A stretch of 64,000 nt of DNA from Rhizobium rhododendri (GTDB taxonomy: Bacteria > Pseudomonadota > Alphaproteobacteria > Rhizobiales > Rhizobiaceae). Numbering within the stretch: position 1 is the first letter of the stretch; each line of letters opens with the position of its first letter. This document shows positions 42,144-51,858 of the stretch, piece after piece. The stretch is from positions 806,001-870,000 of the forward strand of contig NZ_CP117268.1 in the NCBI RefSeq assembly GCF_007000325.2, written 5' to 3'. The translations under genes were made by a program, and so were the position numbers. The notes beneath the pieces were generated by a model, which had not been told where the DNA came from, did not search any database, and saw only the letters and a list, made by a program, of their open reading frames with translations.

Positions 42144-42743
42144 TCATGCGGACCACCAATCCAGAATGGCGTCCGTCGTCAAAATTTCAATCTGCTCCGA
42201 GAACCTCGGCGCCAGCCGCGTCAGCACCATTTCATGGGCGACCATGTCGCCGCTGGCTAGGGCATCGCTGGCAAGGATCACCTTGTATCCGAGGTCCACG
42301 GCATCGAGCGCGCTGGCATAGACGCACACATCCGTCTCGACACCGGTGAAGACGATCGTATCTATACCCTGTGCATCCAGGCGCTCCACGAAGCCCGGAG
42401 TCTCGAAGACAGAATAGGTCTTCTTGTCGACGATCGAACCCGGCCGTGCCAGCGACGCCAGCGGCGCGACGAGGTCCAGCATTGCCGGATCGAGTTCGTC
42501 CAGCGTCACTGCCTTCCAACGCTCGTAGTAGCTCTGCCATTGTCCCCTCGCATCCGCCGGCTGTTGGGGCACGACGAACCGGGCGAATACCGTCCTGTCC
42601 GGCTGCGCTTCGGCAAGCTTCGACACATTCGGCACGATGGCGGCGAGGCCAGGCGTGAACCAGGCCGTCTCTTCGGCAAAGAGCCGTTGCATGTCGATGA
42701 TGAAAAGCGACACGTTGCCGGACAGCGGCGCGCCCGTCATCAT
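42144..42743 (-). CDS. Isochorismatase-family amidohydrolase
   Basis: A 199-residue cysteine hydrolase: Asp17 in LFIIDMQRLF, a lysine near 107 in SIVDKKTYSVF and the nucleophile Cys140 in GVETDVCVYASALDAV give the family triad. The start overlaps the stop of the ABC ATPase gene (TGATG), so transporter and hydrolase are cotranslated. The family includes nicotinamidases, carbamoylases and maleamate amidase. Given the nicotinate genes in this island, a nicotinamidase-like or conjugate-amide-splitting role is plausible, but the metal-site residues of nicotinamidase are not evident, so I leave the substrate open. Confidence 0.8.
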   Translation of the reverse strand: MMTGAPLSGNVSLFIIDMQRLFAEETAWFTPGLAAIVPNVSKLAEAQPDRTVFARFVVPQQPADARGQWQSYYERWKAVTLDELDPAMLDLVAPLASLARPGSIVDKKTYSVFETPGFVERLDAQGIDTIVFTGVETDVCVYASALDAVDLGYKVILASDALASGDMVAHEMVLTRLAPRFSEQIEILTTDAILDWWSA

Positions 42744-43792
42744 CAATCCAGTACGCTGACGGTGTGTTCCGGCGACCAGTTCAGTGTCACCGTATCGCCT
42801 TCGCTGAGCAAGGTGCCGTCCCTGTTTTGCACGAAGAGCTTGAGAGGGATGCCATCGGCTGTTTCCAGCAGATAGGAAAGCACCGCTCCGGCATAGATCA
42901 CCGTCGTGATGCGTGCCGTCAGGTTGTTGCCTTCGCCATTGCCGGCGGCAATGAACATCTTCTCGGGGCGGACTGCCAGCGTCGCCTTGGTGCCGTTGGC
43001 CGGCAGGGGGCTGGCGCTGCGCACAATTGTGCCATCCGGGAGCTTAACTCCGCCGTCCTCGACGGTTCCGGTGAGGAAGTTGGAATCGCCCAGGAACTCC
43101 GCGGCAAAGCGCGTCAGCGGCTTTTCGTAGACAGCGTCGGGCGCGCCGATCTGGATGATGCGGCCCTTGTCGAGGATGGCGACCTTGTCGGACAGGGTCA
43201 GGGCTTCCTCTTGGTCGTGGGTGACGAAAATTGTCGTAAGCCCGCTCTCGCGCTGGATGCGCAGCAGTTCGACCTGCATCTCCTGGCGAAGCCTGCGGTC
43301 GAGCGCTGACAGCGGCTCGTCGAGCAGCAGCACGCTCGGCTTGATGACAATGGCGCGTGCCAGCGCAACACGCTGCTGCTGGCCGCCGGAGAGCTGCTTC
43401 GGCATGCGGTTGGCAAAACCGGGCAGGCGCACCATGTCGAGGGCGCGATTGACTTCTTTGCGCGCCACCGCACCCTTGATGCCGCGGCGCTCGAGACCGA
43501 AAGCCACGTTTTGGGCGATCGTCATGTGCGGAAACAGCGCGTAGGACTGAAACATCATGCCAATGTTGCGTCCCCAGACGGGCACGTTTGTGACATCCTT
43601 GCTGCCGATGGTCACGACCCCCTGGTCGGGCTTGATGAAGCCGGCGATGATGCGCAGGAGCGTCGTCTTGCCGGAGCCGGACGGTCCGAGAAGGCTGGTG
43701 AACGAGCCCTCCGGGAATTCGGTGGTGATATCGGCGAGAACAGGCGTTGTGCCGTAGGTCTTGGCAACGGAATGGACGTTAACGTTTGTCAC
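42743..43792 (-). CDS. ABC ATPase, spermidine/putrescine type (PotA-like)
   Basis: A 349-residue protein: Walker A GPSGSGKTT, signature LSGGQQQRVALARAI, Walker B LLLDEPLSALD, H-loop FVTHDQEEA, then a C-terminal TOBE domain (TLAVRPEKMFI). I take the GTG at 43792 as start because GGAG lies seven bases upstream and the longer frame runs through the permease gene. It ends inside the start of the hydrolase gene. It energises the PotB/PotC-like permeases. Confidence 0.9.
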   Translation of the reverse strand: MTNVNVHSVAKTYGTTPVLADITTEFPEGSFTSLLGPSGSGKTTLLRIIAGFIKPDQGVVTIGSKDVTNVPVWGRNIGMMFQSYALFPHMTIAQNVAFGLERRGIKGAVARKEVNRALDMVRLPGFANRMPKQLSGGQQQRVALARAIVIKPSVLLLDEPLSALDRRLRQEMQVELLRIQRESGLTTIFVTHDQEEALTLSDKVAILDKGRIIQIGAPDAVYEKPLTRFAAEFLGDSNFLTGTVEDGGVKLPDGTIVRSASPLPANGTKATLAVRPEKMFIAAGNGEGNNLTARITTVIYAGAVLSYLLETADGIPLKLFVQNRDGTLLSEGDTVTLNWSPEHTVSVLD

Positions 43793-44558
43793 TTGTGTCT
43801 CCGGGCTTGGCGAAGCGCGCAAAAATCAGGATCACGGTCATCGAACCGAGAAGAAGAACAGTCGAGATCGCATTGATTTCAGGGGTGAAGCCCTTGCGGA
43901 TCGAGGAGTAAATCTGAACCGGCAATGTTGTGAAGCCGGGTGTTGCGAGGAAATAAGAGATCACGAACTGGTCGAGCGAGACCGCGAAGGCGAACAGGGC
44001 AGCCCCCAGGATGCTGGGATAGAGCAGCGGCAGGGTCACCGAGAAGAAGGCATGGACGGGCGTGGAGCCCAGGCTCATGGCGGCCTCCTCGAGGTCGGCC
44101 CGGATCGTCCGGAAGCCCGTTCCGACCACCAGCACCACATAGGGGATGGCAAGGGCGACATGGCCGATGATGATCGCATGCATGCCGCGACCGATACCGG
44201 TCCAGTAGAAGAAGATGAGCATGGCCGTGCCGGTGATCAGCCACGGAATGGCGATCGGCGGCAGCAGCATGATCTGCAGGAAGCTTTTGCCGCGGAACGT
44301 GCTGCGCGATAGGGCAACCGATGCCATCGTGCCGAGCGTGGTCGCCAAAATAGCGGTGATGACGGCGATGATGATACTGTTCATGCCTGCGGTCAGCAGG
44401 ATGCTGTTGTTCCAGAGCGCCTCATACCAGCGGGTGGAGAAGGTGAAGGGCAGTTCGTAGAGCGGCGAGGCGTTGAAGCCCATGGCCATCATCACGAGGA
44501 TCGGAGTGTAGAGGAAGACAAGGATGGCGATCAGATAGAAACGGCCAAGCGATTTCAT
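43779..44558 (-). CDS. ABC permease, PotC-like
   Basis: A 259-residue inner-membrane protein with six hydrophobic segments; EAA loop LEEAAMSLGSTPVHAFFSVT with LPLLYPSILG. The start MKSLGRFYLIAILVFLYTPI at 44558 follows the PotB-like gene by 14 bp. It forms the channel with the PotB-like protein. Confidence 0.9.
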   Translation of the reverse strand: MKSLGRFYLIAILVFLYTPILVMMAMGFNASPLYELPFTFSTRWYEALWNNSILLTAGMNSIIIAVITAILATTLGTMASVALSRSTFRGKSFLQIMLLPPIAIPWLITGTAMLIFFYWTGIGRGMHAIIIGHVALAIPYVVLVVGTGFRTIRADLEEAAMSLGSTPVHAFFSVTLPLLYPSILGAALFAFAVSLDQFVISYFLATPGFTTLPVQIYSSIRKGFTPEINAISTVLLLGSMTVILIFARFAKPGDTSDKR

Positions 44559-44572
44559 TCGGTGTCTCCTCC

Positions 44573-45487
44573 CTAGGCTGTGGTGCCGCGGCGCAGGACG
44601 CCCGAGAACGTTGCAAAGATAGCCAGCACGACGGCAAGCAGCGTGAAAGACAACGCGGCGCCAAGCGGCCAGTTGAAGGCCTGCGTAAACTGGTCCTCGA
44701 TGACCGTGCCCATCGTCACGCCGACGCGGCCACCGAGAATGCGAGGTTCCATGAAGGACCCGATCACCGGAATGAAGGTCAGCACGGCGCCCGAGACAAG
44801 GCCGGGTGCTGCCATAGGCACGAGGATCTTGAAGAGAATGGTCCACCAGCGCGCACCGAGACTGGAGGCAGCCTCGATGATCGCCTCATCGATAGTCACC
44901 AGCGCGATGTAGCAGGTGAGGATCATGTAGGGCAGGTAGCCATGTACCAGGCCGACGACGATCGCGTAACGACTGTAGAGAAAGCCGATCGAGCCGGCCT
45001 CGGGAAAGACGATGTGGAACAGCGTGTCGAGGAAGCCGTTCTCGCGCAGCACCATCGTCCAGGAAAAGACGCGAACCAAACCGTTGGTCCAGAACGGCAG
45101 GAGGATGAGGATCAGCAGCATTTCGCGCGTCTTGCCGAAGGTGGAGCGGGTGAGCGCGACAGCCGCCAGAAAACCGATCACGGCGCAGGAAAGCGTCGTC
45201 CAGAAGCCGATCAGCAGCGACGTGACAGCAATGCCGACCAGATAGGGCTGGTCGATGAAGGCCCGGTACTGTTTCAGGGTGAAGACGATTGGCGCCTTGC
45301 CCATCGGAGTGGCCGACATGAAGCTGAAGACCAGCATGGTCAGCAACGGCAGGAAAACAGCGAGGGTCAGCCAGCCATAGGTCGGCATCAGCAGGGCCGT
45401 CGTCGAAACCCAGGATGGAAGGGCGCGTCTTGAGCGCAGACCCGAGGGTCTGCGCTCCGACGTCAGTGTACCGGTCTCATTCCGCAT
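44573..45487 (-). CDS. ABC permease, PotB-like
   Basis: A 304-residue inner-membrane protein with six hydrophobic segments after a polar N-terminus of about 30 residues; EAA loop IIEAASSLGARWWTILFKIL. Its start overlaps the binding-protein gene by 11 bp. It pairs with the PotC-like permease. Confidence 0.9.
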   Translation of the reverse strand: MRNETGTLTSERRPSGLRSRRALPSWVSTTALLMPTYGWLTLAVFLPLLTMLVFSFMSATPMGKAPIVFTLKQYRAFIDQPYLVGIAVTSLLIGFWTTLSCAVIGFLAAVALTRSTFGKTREMLLILILLPFWTNGLVRVFSWTMVLRENGFLDTLFHIVFPEAGSIGFLYSRYAIVVGLVHGYLPYMILTCYIALVTIDEAIIEAASSLGARWWTILFKILVPMAAPGLVSGAVLTFIPVIGSFMEPRILGGRVGVTMGTVIEDQFTQAFNWPLGAALSFTLLAVVLAIFATFSGVLRRGTTA

Positions 45488-46553
45488 AGAAGGCTTTCAC
45501 TTCCTGCCACAGGTTGTTGAATGCTTCGCGGCGATCATCCGGGAGAGCCGACATGATGCCCATGGTCTTGAGGTATTCCGGCTTGTGAACCTGGCGGCTC
45601 AGGTCGTCGGCCGGAAGAGCGGCCAGTGCTGCCGAGTTGGACGATGCCGGCGCGCCGACCTTGGTCGCCCATTCAAGGTAGAAGGTCGGGTCGATCAGCC
45701 AGTTTGCGAAGGCCAATGCGCCTTCCGCATTCGGCGCGGATGCCGGAATGCCGAGACCGTCCACCCAGCCGATGCCGCCTTCCTTGGGAACGACGAAATC
45801 TACAGGCAGCTTCGAATTGCGCTTTGAGCGCACGGAGCCACCCGACCAGAACAGCGAGAGGTCGAATTCCTTGGCTGCGAACGACTTGTTCCACTGGTCT
45901 TCCGTCGACCAAAGCAGCTTTACGTTCGGCTTGATGGACTTCAGCGCATCGCGGACGGCGCCTAGATCCTTGGGACTGTTAATGTCCTGGCCGGTCATCA
46001 GCGCGCCGGCGGCAACGCAGATGATCGCGTCGTCGTCCATGGCAACGCGGCCCTTGTAGGCCGGATCAGCCAAGACCTTGTAGCTGTCCGGAACAGGCAT
46101 GCCGTCACGGATCGCCAGCGAGGTCATGCCCCAGACCCACGGAACCGCATAGCCCTTGCCGTCCTTCAGGAAGTTGACGTTTGAGCGGAGGTTGGGATCG
46201 ATCGTGGCGGCGTTCGGAACCTTGCTGAAATCGATCGGCTGCAGCAGATCTTCCGCCGTTGCCTGCGCGCAGCGGGCGGCGTTCAGGATGACCATGTCGT
46301 AGGCGCCCGGATTGGTGCGCAGCTTGGTCAGCATTTCCGATTCCGAACTGTAGTAGTCGTGGACGACTTCGATGCCGGTCTTTTCGGCGAAGGCCTTGAT
46401 CGACCAAGCTTCGTCGGTGCCGTAGCCCTGCCAGTTTAGAACCGTGATCTTGCCGGCCGAAAAGGCACGGCTCGGCAGGCCCGAGAATGTTGCACCGGCA
46501 ATCATTGCGCCGGACATTAGCTTCAGCGCGTTGCGTCTTGTGATTTCAGTCAT
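45477..46553 (-). CDS. ABC substrate-binding protein, PotD-like
   Basis: A 358-residue periplasmic protein. The N-terminus MTEITRRNALKLMSGAMIAG with a hydrophobic core and SRAFSAG fits a Tat-type signal. The mature part has VLNWQGYGTDEAWSIKAFAE, YYSSESEMLTKLRTNPGAYD and YAVPWVWGMTSLAI, all typical of the PotD/PotF group. The family binds polyamines but also many other cationic or zwitterionic small molecules. The nic neighbours suggest a pyridine-containing ligand. It starts the operon potD-potB-potC-potA-hydrolase-marR-GH3, with two palindromes upstream. Confidence 0.88.
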   Translation of the reverse strand: MTEITRRNALKLMSGAMIAGATFSGLPSRAFSAGKITVLNWQGYGTDEAWSIKAFAEKTGIEVVHDYYSSESEMLTKLRTNPGAYDMVILNAARCAQATAEDLLQPIDFSKVPNAATIDPNLRSNVNFLKDGKGYAVPWVWGMTSLAIRDGMPVPDSYKVLADPAYKGRVAMDDDAIICVAAGALMTGQDINSPKDLGAVRDALKSIKPNVKLLWSTEDQWNKSFAAKEFDLSLFWSGGSVRSKRNSKLPVDFVVPKEGGIGWVDGLGIPASAPNAEGALAFANWLIDPTFYLEWATKVGAPASSNSAALAALPADDLSRQVHKPEYLKTMGIMSALPDDRREAFNNLWQEVKAFYAE

Positions 46554-46664
46554 TGTGTAACCCCTCATGAAAATTCTCTGTTTTCAGTGTCCACGGCCGA
46601 AGCCGACGACCCAAGCGATATAAAAATCAAAGGCAATTCGCGTTTCACAAAACGCGCCATATGA

Positions 46665-46676
46665 TTTGTATACAAA
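46665..46676. promoter_or_regulatory. MarR-type operator, pot operon site 1
   Basis: TTTGTATACAAA, a perfect 12-bp palindrome 112 bp upstream of the potD-like start. With flanks it repeats as TTTGTATRCAAASTAATA at 46866, 201 bp away. The TGTATAC core is related to the GCGTATGC core of the nic operators. Confidence 0.6.
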
Positions 46677-46865
46677 CTAATAAAGGAGAGGCGAACAACC
46701 TGGGCATGCGTCTCTGAAGGCAAGCGTCGTCGCAGCGCCGTTCGCAACAGCACCAAAATAACGCAATCAATCAGCCACAGTCAGTAGGATGTCTCCATCA
46801 CGAGCATAGCGCCCCGATGCGCAGACTTCCGTTCAACCCTCTTGCTCTTTCGGCAGTCTTTTTAC

Positions 46866-46877
46866 TTTGTATGCAAA
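46866..46877. promoter_or_regulatory. MarR-type operator, pot operon site 2
   Basis: TTTGTATGCAAA within ACTTTG-TATG-CAAAGT, an inverted repeat with 6-bp arms, 24 bp beyond the stop of the GH63-like gene. It shares flanking AGTAATA with site 1. The 46554-46900 gap contains these two sites and no ORF I can support. Confidence 0.55.
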
Positions 46878-46900
46878 GTAATATGCGTATTTGTCACATG

Positions 46901-49156
46901 TCAAGTTCCATCAACTGCCATTGACGCCCGCGCTGTCAAAAAAAAGAGATTCAATTTCCGGCCTAGGGCGCATGGCGAAATTTCGACGCGGACGTCGTCC
47001 GCAACCGCCTCGAAAGCGAGCTCCTCGCCACCTAGCCGCGCCGCCACGATGCTGCCGGTAGCGACGTGCGGCAGGCTGATGAAACCGGCGCCATCCACCG
47101 GTCCGATCGTGCAGGCAAAACGTGCGTTGCTGAAGGCGATCTGCGACAGGGTGGTCTGGAGATCGGTCGTGAGCGACAGGCGTCCGTCCAGCGTCATCTC
47201 CAGCAGGCCGCCGGCAACAGATAGCGACATCATGCCGGAAGGAGACAGCATCGGCCCGATCGAAAGATCGGCACGCGTGTTGTGCAGTGTCCAGCCGGTC
47301 CACGGATCGAAGTCGACAATCTCACCGACGGCCATCAGTGGCAGCAAGCCTGCCCAGATATAGAAGGGATCCGTATCGCCCTGGTCCATCGCCTCGCCGG
47401 TCACAGCATTGTAGTTTTCCGACGCGATACGGTTCTTGCTCCAGTTCTTCATGAAGAGTTCATAGCTCTGACGCGCGAGCTTGCTTGCCTCGGCCGCAAA
47501 ACCGTAGCGGCGCAGGCCGAGCCAGACCATGTAGTTGACGTTCGGCCAGATGCGGCCGCGCCAGTATACGTTGTCGGTAAACGCCGGGTCGTCGCGCGTC
47601 GCATTCGGCAGGACGTAGTCGCCGCCAAAGGTGCTCTCGTCATTGAGGTGCCCAAGCAGCCGCTCGGCCTGCTCCGGGCTGGCCGCGCCGCACAGGAGGG
47701 GATAGAAGCTAGTGGGCGAAAGTGAGCGGACGAAGCCGCCGTGGCGCTGGCGGTTGGCGAATATGCCTCTGCTCTCGTCCCACAGATGCTCCGAGATCAG
47801 CTTCCGGCACCGCTCGGCAATCTCTCCGAATTCACGGGCATCGTCATCATTGCCGAGAACCACGGCCATTTTCGCCAGCATTTCGGCATCGAGCACCGCG
47901 GCGCAATTCAGCCCCAGATCGAATGTCGACAGGGTGCGGGTGACGGGATCGTAGATGGCCTCGTCATGGGTGGAGGAATTGTCCATGCCGGTCTCGTTGC
48001 GCGCGGCAAAATGCGTGCCCTTATAGAGACCTTCGCCGACATCGGATGTGCCGCAGGACAGCAGCCCGAACGTATCGGGATCGCGATGCTCGCGCCACCA
48101 GCGTTGATTGCGGGCCAGCGCGTCGTAGCTTGCGGCCAGCAGCGAGCGTTCGCCGGTGCGCTGGTAGAGCTGCCAGGCGACGAGCGCGCCGTTCGGATGC
48201 TGACTGCGATCCACCCAGGCATCGTTCGAGGTGACGATGCAGGCGATGTTGCCCTGGGGCGTGGCGCTCGCCATTGCCGTCGCCATGTTCTCGCGCGCCA
48301 GATCGGCATCGAAGACGCCGGCGAGCAGTGCCGCAAACAGCTGGTCGTTGTACCAGACTGCAAATTTTCCGAGATTCCAGATGCGTGTCACGGCCGTGTA
48401 GGGCCGCGCATTGGTCTCGTCCCAGATCGTGTTCCAGGCAACCACATCGCGGATCGCATCGAGCGATCCTTCATAGTTGCCGTCATGGGCGCTTGAAGCG
48501 GCGGCCGCCTTTCCGGCGGCGAGGCAAGCCTCGGCCTTTGCGATGGCAAGCTCCGCACTGTCGGCCACTGCGGCGGCATAGGCGCCCTGGCGCATCATTT
48601 CCAGATTGAAGCGCAGGCCGATGACAGGCGCAACGTTCTTCCGGCTCGCGGTGTAGAAATAACCGTTCGCCTCAAAATCGGCCCTGAGCGCCTCTACTGT
48701 GTCATGGCCCGTCACATGCACCGGCGCCTCCGCAGTGGCGACTGCCACGAAGCGCGTGCCGATCTTGACGAGGGTAATGCCGCGGACTGCCTCGTAAGTG
48801 ACCATTTCGCCGCTATCGGCCGAGACTGCCAGCGTCAACCAGAAGCGCAGGCCCCATTCACCCGCAGCCTTGCCCTCCCAGCTGCCGCGAACCGCGAAAG
48901 GATCGGCCTTATCGGTCCTGAACGCGACGGTCGTGCCGCTGTGGTCGGTTTCCAGCTCGATCAACGACCCATCGAGCGCGTGGCGGCCCAGGCGCACGGG
49001 GTCACGCCGCGGCTCGATGATGGATGTTGTGCGGCTGCGCGTGGAATAGAGAACGGGCGTGATGCGCACGCCGAGCGGCAGGAACACCATTTCTGCGGGT
49101 CTGTCTGACCAGCTATTCCAGGCGCGCATCAGGGGAACTGTCGAGTGTTTCAGCAT
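46901..49156 (-). CDS. GH63/MGH1-like glycoside hydrolase, (alpha/alpha)6 barrel
   Basis: A 751-residue protein: a beta-rich N-terminal domain and an (alpha/alpha)6 barrel with RIWNLGKFAVWYNDQLFAA, GLLSCGTSDVGEGLYKGTHF, NETGMDNSSTHDEAIYD, YWRGRIWPNVNYMVWLGLR and IASENYNAVTGE. These are the features of the MGH1-like/GH63 group (alpha-glucosidase and mannosylglycerate hydrolase types). WGRIWP-like and SENYN segments hold the expected acid residues. No signal peptide is present. The ATG lies four bases after the stop of the GH106-like gene, so both are cotranslated. Specificity cannot be read; alpha-linked gluco- or mannosides are usual. Confidence 0.8.
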   Translation of the reverse strand: MLKHSTVPLMRAWNSWSDRPAEMVFLPLGVRITPVLYSTRSRTTSIIEPRRDPVRLGRHALDGSLIELETDHSGTTVAFRTDKADPFAVRGSWEGKAAGEWGLRFWLTLAVSADSGEMVTYEAVRGITLVKIGTRFVAVATAEAPVHVTGHDTVEALRADFEANGYFYTASRKNVAPVIGLRFNLEMMRQGAYAAAVADSAELAIAKAEACLAAGKAAAASSAHDGNYEGSLDAIRDVVAWNTIWDETNARPYTAVTRIWNLGKFAVWYNDQLFAALLAGVFDADLARENMATAMASATPQGNIACIVTSNDAWVDRSQHPNGALVAWQLYQRTGERSLLAASYDALARNQRWWREHRDPDTFGLLSCGTSDVGEGLYKGTHFAARNETGMDNSSTHDEAIYDPVTRTLSTFDLGLNCAAVLDAEMLAKMAVVLGNDDDAREFGEIAERCRKLISEHLWDESRGIFANRQRHGGFVRSLSPTSFYPLLCGAASPEQAERLLGHLNDESTFGGDYVLPNATRDDPAFTDNVYWRGRIWPNVNYMVWLGLRRYGFAAEASKLARQSYELFMKNWSKNRIASENYNAVTGEAMDQGDTDPFYIWAGLLPLMAVGEIVDFDPWTGWTLHNTRADLSIGPMLSPSGMMSLSVAGGLLEMTLDGRLSLTTDLQTTLSQIAFSNARFACTIGPVDGAGFISLPHVATGSIVAARLGGEELAFEAVADDVRVEISPCALGRKLNLFFLTARASMAVDGT

Positions 49157-49160
49157 GATC

Positions 49161-51848
49161 TCATTCCGGTCGGTTTCGCAGCGGCACGAGGCGAGGCGGG
49201 GCGCTTAACCCGCTCTTGTCCAGGGTGCTGCCGAGATAGGGTGTGTTGTGGTAGTAGCGGTTTGCCGCCGTATTGGCGACATGAAGCTCGAGTTGATGCC
49301 TGCCGGCGGCAAGGTGACTAAGCGAAAAGCGATAGGGCCGCCATCCGCGCCGTCCCACTTGGGCTCCGTCGAGATAAGCGGTTACGACCGTATGCACCGC
49401 CAACAGTTCCAGTATCCAGTCGCCTTCGTCGTCCACGCTGAAGGAGAGGCGATAGATGCCGGTTCCGCTGAAGGCCTCAAAGCCTTGCACCTCCCAGCCG
49501 CTTTCGACGGATATGGATATGAAATCCTGGCCTTGCCCGGCCGAGAACGTCCATCCGGCTGCCAAGGCGACTGTCCGGCTTCGGTCAAGCGGCGGCTGGC
49601 TCGATAGCCGGCCAGATCCGGCAACCGCCTGCGAAGCTGCGCAAAGGCGGATGCAACGGACCTCGTGCGGCTCAAGAAGGACAGCCAGGCGCCGGACGCC
49701 AGCGAACGTCTCCGCAGCGCCTTGTTCCGGATCCCATGTTTGGTAGGCGAAGCCCTCACCAAGCGCGATCTCAAAACGCATCTCTTGCGTGCCATCGTTG
49801 AAGACAACCATCCGCCACCAGCCTTCCCGATCGTAGCCGACCCAGTGCCTTGGTTTGCCACCCTGTATCTGTGGGCCTGATGAAGCGATGGTCGAGAGCA
49901 GCGCGGACATTGCCTCCGCATCCGGCATGGCCTCCAGATGCCTGCTTGCCTCGATGGGACCCACCGCCTGCTGCCCGGCGCAGACCCCTGACAGCCTTTC
50001 GCCGGACGACCACACTTGGCCGCCGGCATTCCGGAATGCATCGAGCCTCTCGATCGTCGCTGCCGATTGCACCACGGTGGTGGACGGCAAGACAACCGCG
50101 TCGAAAGCAAGACCGGATGCGAGCAGGCACCCGTGTTCAAATGTTGCATCGGCGACATCACGCTCGCTTACGAACATGAAGTCGCAGCCTTGGGCCAGCA
50201 AATGCTCGCACCAGGCTCCAATATGGGCGGCATGGCTGTGCCGGGGCCCTTCGGCAAAGGCTGTAAACAGGGGATAGAGGATCGCGACCGGTGTCCGCGG
50301 CGTGGCCGGCTCGATGAAAGCGGAGACGCGCGCGATCTCCAGTGCAAAGAGATCGTGATAGCTCCACCACGGCTCGAAGTTGATGCCGGGGGCGAAGTCG
50401 AAACGCGGATTGGTGAAGGGCGTCGGGTCATTGTCGCGACCGTCCGTCAGGTAGACGCCGTGCCAGAGGAACTGCCGGGCGCCGAGGCAGGCGAGGCGGA
50501 TGGCCCCAGCGCGTGCAGCCTCACGCGTCACCTCCCACTGGCCAGCAGCTCTGACCTCAGTGCGTCCGGCACTGAAATAGGTCTCGACGACGCAGCGGCT
50601 GCGCCCGTTCGAGCGGGCGACGGAATCGCCCAGCTTGGCGGAAAGCTGCGGTTCGAGGTTGTTTGCATCCACCGCCGTCTGATGGCGGAAGGCATCGATG
50701 CCGAAGAAGTCGACGGCAGGCGCGACGCGCGGATCGATGCTCGTGAAGCCGCCATTGGGCGCCCAGGAACCGACATGGGCCAGCACTTCATGCCCGGTCA
50801 GGACGATACGCGTTTCCTCCGCCCATTTCCGGAGCGTGCCGAAGAAGGCTTCATTCATCAGGGCGGAATAGGCGGCGTGAAACCGTGCACGTAGCGGCAG
50901 CGTCCGGGGTCCGACGTCACGGACGACCGCAAGCAGGGCATGCGCGAAGGGTGCCATAGCATTTGCTTCAACGTGGTCCCGAAGGCCAGGCGCATACAGC
51001 AGGCTGTTGCCGAGATTGCCGACCATCTCGTCCCAGCGGTAGAAACCGGGGGCGGGCTGATCGTAGAATACGGATTGCACCGTGCGCGGCACGTGTTCGC
51101 CCAGTGCCGCGACGAGGGGCTCGAGGCCGACATCGATGAAGCGCTCGGCAGCCTCGGGCAGCAGGTAGTTGATGATCCTGGAGGTCGCGGAGCGTGCGCT
51201 GACGAAAACCGTCAGCATGGAGCCTGATGCGATCTCGCCATCATATGCATAATGGCAGGCTATGGGATCGGAGTCGGTGATGCGGACGCGCGAAGTCACA
51301 TCGACTATCTCGTCCAGGCTGTCGATCGTAGCGGAAGGATGCAGCAGCGCCGCCTCGATCGTCCATTTGCGCCACTCGATGCACCCACCTTCGTATTGCC
51401 AGGCAATGATATCGGCACCCATCGTCTGCGTGAAGGATGGACGGATGGCGCTGATCCCCCCTTCGCTATGCAGGGCTGACGACCAGAACAGGTGGCGTTC
51501 CCGCAGATCGTCCCGCCCTTCCACCGTGCGGCCACCGGCGTGACCGCTGATCCAGTTATACTCGTCGTACATGCCGAGTTTCAGCTCGAGTTCAGACGCG
51601 ACATCGGCTGCATCCCGGTAGGCGACCAGATAATCGGATGACAGATAGGCTTCAAGCGGCAGGGCAAGCCGTGCCTGGATCAGGATGGTGCCGATACCCT
51701 TTGCCTGGAAATCGACAAGTTGCGTCCGGCAGGTCGCCTTGTCCGGAATACTGTGCCAGAACCAGTAGGCGGATGGGCGAAACGCATTTGTCGGACTCTG
51801 GAAGATCGTCCGACTATCGATATTCGCAATGGATACTGTTTCCGGCAA
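49161..51848 (-). CDS. GH106-like glycoside hydrolase (alpha-L-rhamnosidase type)
   Basis: A protein of about 895 residues, cytoplasmic. It opens RPSAYWFWHSIPDKATCRTQ, LVDFQAKGIGTILIQARLAL, the usual beginning of large GH106-type proteins (WFWNG, IRxQL, GIGGxxIxPR). Next come a TIM-barrel part (MNEAFFGTLRKWAEETRIVL, RCVVETYFSAGRTEV, RQFLWHGVYLTDGRDNDPTP) and a C-terminal galactose-binding beta-sandwich (GTGIYRLSFSVDDEGDWILE). I suggest the TTG at 51848: it lies 10 bp after the nicB stop and has GAGG eight bases upstream. The frame is open to 51929 but that part overlaps nicB. Tight linkage to nicB indicates a joint operon. Confidence 0.7.
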   Translation of the reverse strand: MPETVSIANIDSRTIFQSPTNAFRPSAYWFWHSIPDKATCRTQLVDFQAKGIGTILIQARLALPLEAYLSSDYLVAYRDAADVASELELKLGMYDEYNWISGHAGGRTVEGRDDLRERHLFWSSALHSEGGISAIRPSFTQTMGADIIAWQYEGGCIEWRKWTIEAALLHPSATIDSLDEIVDVTSRVRITDSDPIACHYAYDGEIASGSMLTVFVSARSATSRIINYLLPEAAERFIDVGLEPLVAALGEHVPRTVQSVFYDQPAPGFYRWDEMVGNLGNSLLYAPGLRDHVEANAMAPFAHALLAVVRDVGPRTLPLRARFHAAYSALMNEAFFGTLRKWAEETRIVLTGHEVLAHVGSWAPNGGFTSIDPRVAPAVDFFGIDAFRHQTAVDANNLEPQLSAKLGDSVARSNGRSRCVVETYFSAGRTEVRAAGQWEVTREAARAGAIRLACLGARQFLWHGVYLTDGRDNDPTPFTNPRFDFAPGINFEPWWSYHDLFALEIARVSAFIEPATPRTPVAILYPLFTAFAEGPRHSHAAHIGAWCEHLLAQGCDFMFVSERDVADATFEHGCLLASGLAFDAVVLPSTTVVQSAATIERLDAFRNAGGQVWSSGERLSGVCAGQQAVGPIEASRHLEAMPDAEAMSALLSTIASSGPQIQGGKPRHWVGYDREGWWRMVVFNDGTQEMRFEIALGEGFAYQTWDPEQGAAETFAGVRRLAVLLEPHEVRCIRLCAASQAVAGSGRLSSQPPLDRSRTVALAAGWTFSAGQGQDFISISVESGWEVQGFEAFSGTGIYRLSFSVDDEGDWILELLAVHTVVTAYLDGAQVGRRGWRPYRFSLSHLAAGRHQLELHVANTAANRYYHNTPYLGSTLDKSGLSAPPRLVPLRNRPE

Positions 51849-51858
51849 TACCTCTTCC

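Noticed and set aside
42144..42743. Second maleamate amidase (NicF copy)
   Set aside because: It shares only the isochorismatase fold; the STSGC active-site motif and overall sequence of NicF are absent.
47741..48496. 251-codon plus-strand frame
   Set aside because: Lies wholly opposite the GH63-like gene and has no recognisable family features.
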